A model generated the notes under the pieces. That model worked only from the letters and a program-made list of their open reading frames with translations, did not search any database and was not told the origin of the DNA. The translations under genes were made by a program, and so were the position numbers. Source: an uncultured Candidatus Saccharibacteria bacterium (GTDB taxonomy: Bacteria; Patescibacteriota; Saccharimonadia; Saccharimonadales; Saccharimonadaceae). From it: a stretch of DNA of 6,416 bases. Shown here one piece after another: positions 3,732 to 6,416 of the stretch. The number at the start of each line of letters is the position of its first letter. The stretch's first letter is position 1. The stretch is taken from the NCBI GenBank assembly GCA_915070155.1, contig CAJZFK010000041.1, positions 1-6,416 of the forward strand. The letters run 5' to 3'.

Positions 3732-6416
3732 CCCGTTGATTTTCAATTGCTGCTTACCGCAAGAAGATTCAGAAACTCCATTCAGCCAATCTCTGGCGCT
3801 AATTACCGCGCCACAAGTACTAACATATCCGTCTTTCTGAGTAATCAACCAAGCATTCACTTCCCCGACCGAAGGCTCTATAATAATATTTTTCGCGTAG
3901 ATAATTAGTTGTGGCAATTGGCGCACATCATTCGTGTCTGTATATAGCAAATCGCCCGAAATCCTGACTACACCCGAGGACTTTATGACTATACTCTTGC
4001 CTACACTTAATTTTGACCCCGTTAAGGTTACATTTCCAGCGTTATATTCACCCGTGGCTAGACTATTCACATCTACATTGCCAGAGATATTACCTCTCGT
4101 CCCGCCAACCGACGGCAAAGTAAAATTATCTGGAACTGAACTGGTGCTGCTGAAATTACCAAACTTTGGAATATTGGCGAAAGTTAGCTTATTATAGTCA
4201 CGCGGAGTTACTCCCGAGCGACCATTAAACGACGATGACAATCCAGCACCCGAAGCCGAATCCGCCTTACCATTAGCAATAATTCCATATTCACCCCAAG
4301 AACCGTACACATTCTGATTTGTATAAGCCATCTTATAGGCCAATGATATATCCTCGATCAGTAGCCCCATGTGCGATGGGTTAGATTTTACATAAATATC
4401 GATGAAGTTGTTATTCTCGTATAAAACAGTGCCCGGCTGCGTCTCAGCAGTAAACCGAGAATTTACAACATAACCCGGAAAACCCCAACCAGAATACTGA
4501 GTTCCCTCAGGTCTTGCGCCGTTTTCATTACCCAACACCTTCATTTCATGACCATTAATTTTCACTCGAACATAGTTATCTACGGCTCCACTAAAACCAA
4601 TCTCCAGCTTCTTAGCATCTTTTAGCTCTCCTAAATTAACACCTTTTAACCTAAAGACGTACGTATTCGAGCACGAGATAACTTCTGCTATAGGGCGAGT
4701 ATCATCCCGACAGTTTAGATTCGCTGGATCTGGTTTACTATTAGAATGCGTATGCCGACCAAAACTATTCATACTAATCCACTTCGCAGAGTCAGATGTT
4801 CTCCAAACGCCCCTCTTGCAATAACCAGGATTATAAACGAGCGATGCGTCACCAACTATATCGTGATACATAGAATCGGGTGTGCATGTAATATAACCAT
4901 CTCTCAATACATCGCCTCCGCTAGGATTGCGCCACTGTGTCGTTACAACTGTTCTGGCTTGATAGTCGTCTTTTAGGTTGGTTGCGTCACCATGACAGCT
5001 CGGAAGATAATCTGGCTGTCCAGTAGACTTCTTATATGCTCTCTGGTTTCCATTGCCGCCATACTGATCCTCAGCACACACTATAGACCAGTGCGGATCA
5101 ACACTGTCACCGCCCTTAAAGCCGTATTCACCAGGACTAAAGTGAACATCGCCTCCAATTTTATTACCATCTTTGTCTAAACCTGTACCCCACAGCCCCT
5201 TTGCTCGTATAGAGGTCTTATCTAACTCAATACGGCTAAGATTCTCATCAGGAACATTCACATTATTTGATGTCTTGCTGGTAATAACCTCTTTATCTGT
5301 CTTAATATCACCACCCCAAACTTGAACCTTTGGTCTTTTTGACGACCTAATACACTTAACCGCGTATTTAAAATCCGTCGAAGGCGCCGAACCGTTGTAA
5401 TTACTGACCATAACCACATAGCATAGGCTGTCGTTAGCGCTTAGCTTAACCCTATCCAGATTATCTATCTGATTTGTAGCCACTGGAGTCTGACCGGTGT
5501 TTAATTGACTGCCGGTGTTTTGAACAATTTTTCCACACGCGCCACTATCAATATTTAAGCTATCTTTATATTGTCCTTTAATCAGTCGCACAATTGCGCA
5601 CGGCCAATCATTATCAGCAGTACCCCCAGGCAACGAAACCACATCACTCTTGCCCGTAAGCCCCGATACTTCAGCCCCTCTGACAACAAATCGAGCAAGT
5701 GCATACGAAGAATTTTGAGTTTTTGACGTGCCCTTATTATTCAACCCAGCATTTATTCCCTCAATTTTCGTGACATTTTCTGCGTCAATGTAATCCGAGT
5801 TCACACTGACCGAAGGCTCTACGTCATAATCATATGGAACCTCTACACATGCATACTGCGAATAGCCCCATCCCGAAACCGGCAAAGAATTGCGCTTGCT
5901 CCAATAAATTCGCTGACAGATACGCTTACCCATATCCTCTCTTTTAATGACTCGCGTATGCATGAATTTATTCTTTCCAAGCTCGCCATGAAGATCCTCA
6001 AGCCGAGATTTACCGTTCAATGCCTCCATAGAGGTAGTGTTATAATCCGCTGGATTGTTTATTCGTCTCCAAGCATAATCCTTCCAATCCGTCATAACAT
6101 TAAACCATCGAGGATCTTCATTATGCCAAGCGCCCCTGTCGTTCAGACTGACATCATTATCCATCGGCTGATTTGAGCTTAAATCGAACACATCTTGCTG
6201 TACGCCAGTCACGACATTGTCAGTGGCTCCTCCGCTAACAAAAAGACTATGCCACCAATCAACCGTATCTCCGGGCTTCACATTCTTTAATCTCCCCGGA
6301 GCAACAGTCCAGCTAGATCCATAATTAGTGGTATCCGATGGATTAAATTGTTTAGTAACCCAGGATTTACCAGTTATCGTCCAATTTGGCGAGCTTGGCG
6401 CCGCGTACGTATAGAT
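3525..6416 (-). CDS. Giant exported modular surface protein, C-terminal 963 residues (5' end outside window); possible adhesin
   Basis: The frame is open from the right edge to TAA 3527-3525. The GTG at 6281-6279 is an internal Val codon in VKPGDTVDWWH, not a start. I recognise it as a type of large Saccharibacteria surface protein from memory, with no assigned function. Order of segments: the end of one unit plus a PGDTV beta-sandwich-like segment (about 6250-6416); CQRI...ACVEVPYDYDVEPSVSV (about 5790-5922); a beta-rich part with four cysteines (5350-5640); KVQVWGGD (5307-5330); a Trp/Cys-rich segment of about 200 residues and a beta-sandwich-like module (4311-5261); GSWGEYGIIANG (about 4270-4306); a beta-helix-like stretch (3807-4091); and a conserved-looking tail ending ELPPRY (3525-3731). 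There are 14 cysteines, mostly in locally spaced pairs, which suits disulphides outside the cell. No membrane helix, sortase motif or charged tail is visible at the C-terminus, so any anchor is upstream. It lies 44 bp from pilM in the same direction, so a role with the pilus is plausible but unproven. Confidence 0.88.
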   Translation of the reverse strand: MYTYAAPSSPNWTITGKSWVTKQFNPSDTTNYGSSWTVAPGRLKNVKPGDTVDWWHSLFVSGGATDNVVTGVQQDVFDLSSNQPMDNDVSLNDRGAWHNEDPRWFNVMTDWKDYAWRRINNPADYNTTSMEALNGKSRLEDLHGELGKNKFMHTRVIKREDMGKRICQRIYWSKRNSLPVSGWGYSQYACVEVPYDYDVEPSVSVNSDYIDAENVTKIEGINAGLNNKGTSKTQNSSYALARFVVRGAEVSGLTGKSDVVSLPGGTADNDWPCAIVRLIKGQYKDSLNIDSGACGKIVQNTGSQLNTGQTPVATNQIDNLDRVKLSANDSLCYVVMVSNYNGSAPSTDFKYAVKCIRSSKRPKVQVWGGDIKTDKEVITSKTSNNVNVPDENLSRIELDKTSIRAKGLWGTGLDKDGNKIGGDVHFSPGEYGFKGGDSVDPHWSIVCAEDQYGGNGNQRAYKKSTGQPDYLPSCHGDATNLKDDYQARTVVTTQWRNPSGGDVLRDGYITCTPDSMYHDIVGDASLVYNPGYCKRGVWRTSDSAKWISMNSFGRHTHSNSKPDPANLNCRDDTRPIAEVISCSNTYVFRLKGVNLGELKDAKKLEIGFSGAVDNYVRVKINGHEMKVLGNENGARPEGTQYSGWGFPGYVVNSRFTAETQPGTVLYENNNFIDIYVKSNPSHMGLLIEDISLAYKMAYTNQNVYGSWGEYGIIANGKADSASGAGLSSSFNGRSGVTPRDYNKLTFANIPKFGNFSSTSSVPDNFTLPSVGGTRGNISGNVDVNSLATGEYNAGNVTLTGSKLSVGKSIVIKSSGVVRISGDLLYTDTNDVRQLPQLIIYAKNIIIEPSVGEVNAWLITQKDGYVSTCGAVISARDWLNGVSESSCGKQQLKINGPIKTGRLFLRRTYGGKHASSAKNDPNMHPGTPAEIINLRADTYIWAYNNYRNTSAISTMNVRELPPRY
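3807..4091 (-). other. Beta-helix-like segment of the giant surface protein
   Basis: Translated from the minus strand, this part shows short regular beta rungs: GNVDVNSL, GNVTLTGSKLSVGKSIVIKSSGVVRISGDLLY, LPQLIIYAKNIIIEPSVGEVNAWLIT, with repeated Gly/Asn/Asp turns. The spacing resembles a right-handed beta-helix or a bactofilin-like stack. In exported proteins such stacks act as stalks or polymerising units. The fold is inferred from hydrophobic periodicity alone. Confidence 0.45.
4311..5261 (-). other. Putative variable or ligand-facing insert inside the giant surface protein
   Basis: About 317 residues separate the KVQVWGGD...VITSKTS segment from GSWGEYGIIANG. From memory these two segments lie close together in related Saccharibacteria proteins. 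The first two thirds are rich in Trp, Gly and Asp, with six cysteines between about 4671 and 5078 (IVCAEDQ, LPSCHGD, ITCTPDS, PGYCKRG, LNCRDDT, VISCSNT). The last third (about 4332-4661) alternates hydrophobic residues as in a beta-sandwich, with VDNYVRVKINGHEMKVLG, then a long loop, then ENNNFIDIYVKSNP and LLIEDISLAY. That pattern resembles galactose-binding-like or carbohydrate-binding folds. The domain boundaries and the idea of an insertion are inferences. Confidence 0.45.

Noticed and set aside
4992..5180. 62-codon plus-strand open frame with a hydrophobic N-terminus, which could look like a small membrane protein or toxin
   Set aside because: It lies wholly inside the large surface protein gene on the other strand, with no ribosome binding site or promoter. 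The hydrophobic stretch comes from antisense reading.
6279..6281. GTG as a possible start codon of the large surface protein
   Set aside because: The frame stays open for another 45 codons to the window edge with sensible protein sequence (including WTITGKSWV and YGSSWTVAPG). The GTG encodes the Val of a VKPGDTV strand, so the gene is 5'-truncated by the window.
1..6416. CRISPR array, tRNA/rRNA genes, insertion sequence or tandem DNA repeats
   Set aside because: Coding sequence fills almost the whole window, and no regular repeats, transposase frames or RNA signatures were seen by eye.

Overview
The window reads as an accessory or cell-envelope locus of a member of the Candidate Phyla Radiation (Patescibacteria), most likely Candidatus Saccharibacteria (TM7). 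This rests on three things. There is a reduced type IV pilus operon (pilM, pilN, pilO, a tiny membrane protein, then pilB) with no visible outer-membrane pilP/pilQ, which suits a cell with one membrane. It lies directly downstream of a very large cysteine-bearing exported protein whose phrases (a PGDTV segment, a CQRI...ACVEVPY segment, KVQVWGGD, GSWGEYG and a terminal ELPPRY) I associate from memory with Saccharibacteria surface proteins. TGA is used as a stop codon (ends of pilM and pilO), which argues against the Absconditabacteria/Gracilibacteria code. The taxon is an inference and no database search was run.

All genes lie on the minus strand, so transcription runs from high to low coordinates. 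From the right edge down to 3525 is the 3' part of a giant surface protein gene (963 codons visible, 5' end outside the window). A 44-bp gap follows, holding a near-consensus promoter (TTGCAA, 17-bp spacer, TATAAT) whose predicted start point lies only about 4-5 nt before the pilM ATG. Then come pilM (ends 2434), pilN (2437-1712), pilO (1712-1044), a 76-codon single-pass membrane protein (1047-817) and the N-terminal 267 codons of the pilB assembly ATPase (803 to the left edge). The pil genes overlap by 1-4 bp or lie 13 bp apart, and each one after pilM has its own Shine-Dalgarno sequence, so they form one translationally coupled operon.

Functionally, PilM (cytoplasmic, actin-like) should bind the INLLP tail of PilN. 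PilN and PilO form the inner-membrane alignment complex, and PilB drives pilin polymerisation. The large upstream protein is probably exported (14 cysteines, against none in PilM, PilN, PilO and the small protein). It could be an adhesin or pilus-associated surface protein, but only gene adjacency supports that link. The left and right ends both cut through genes. There are no RNA genes, CRISPR arrays, insertion sequences or gene-free stretches over 300 bp.
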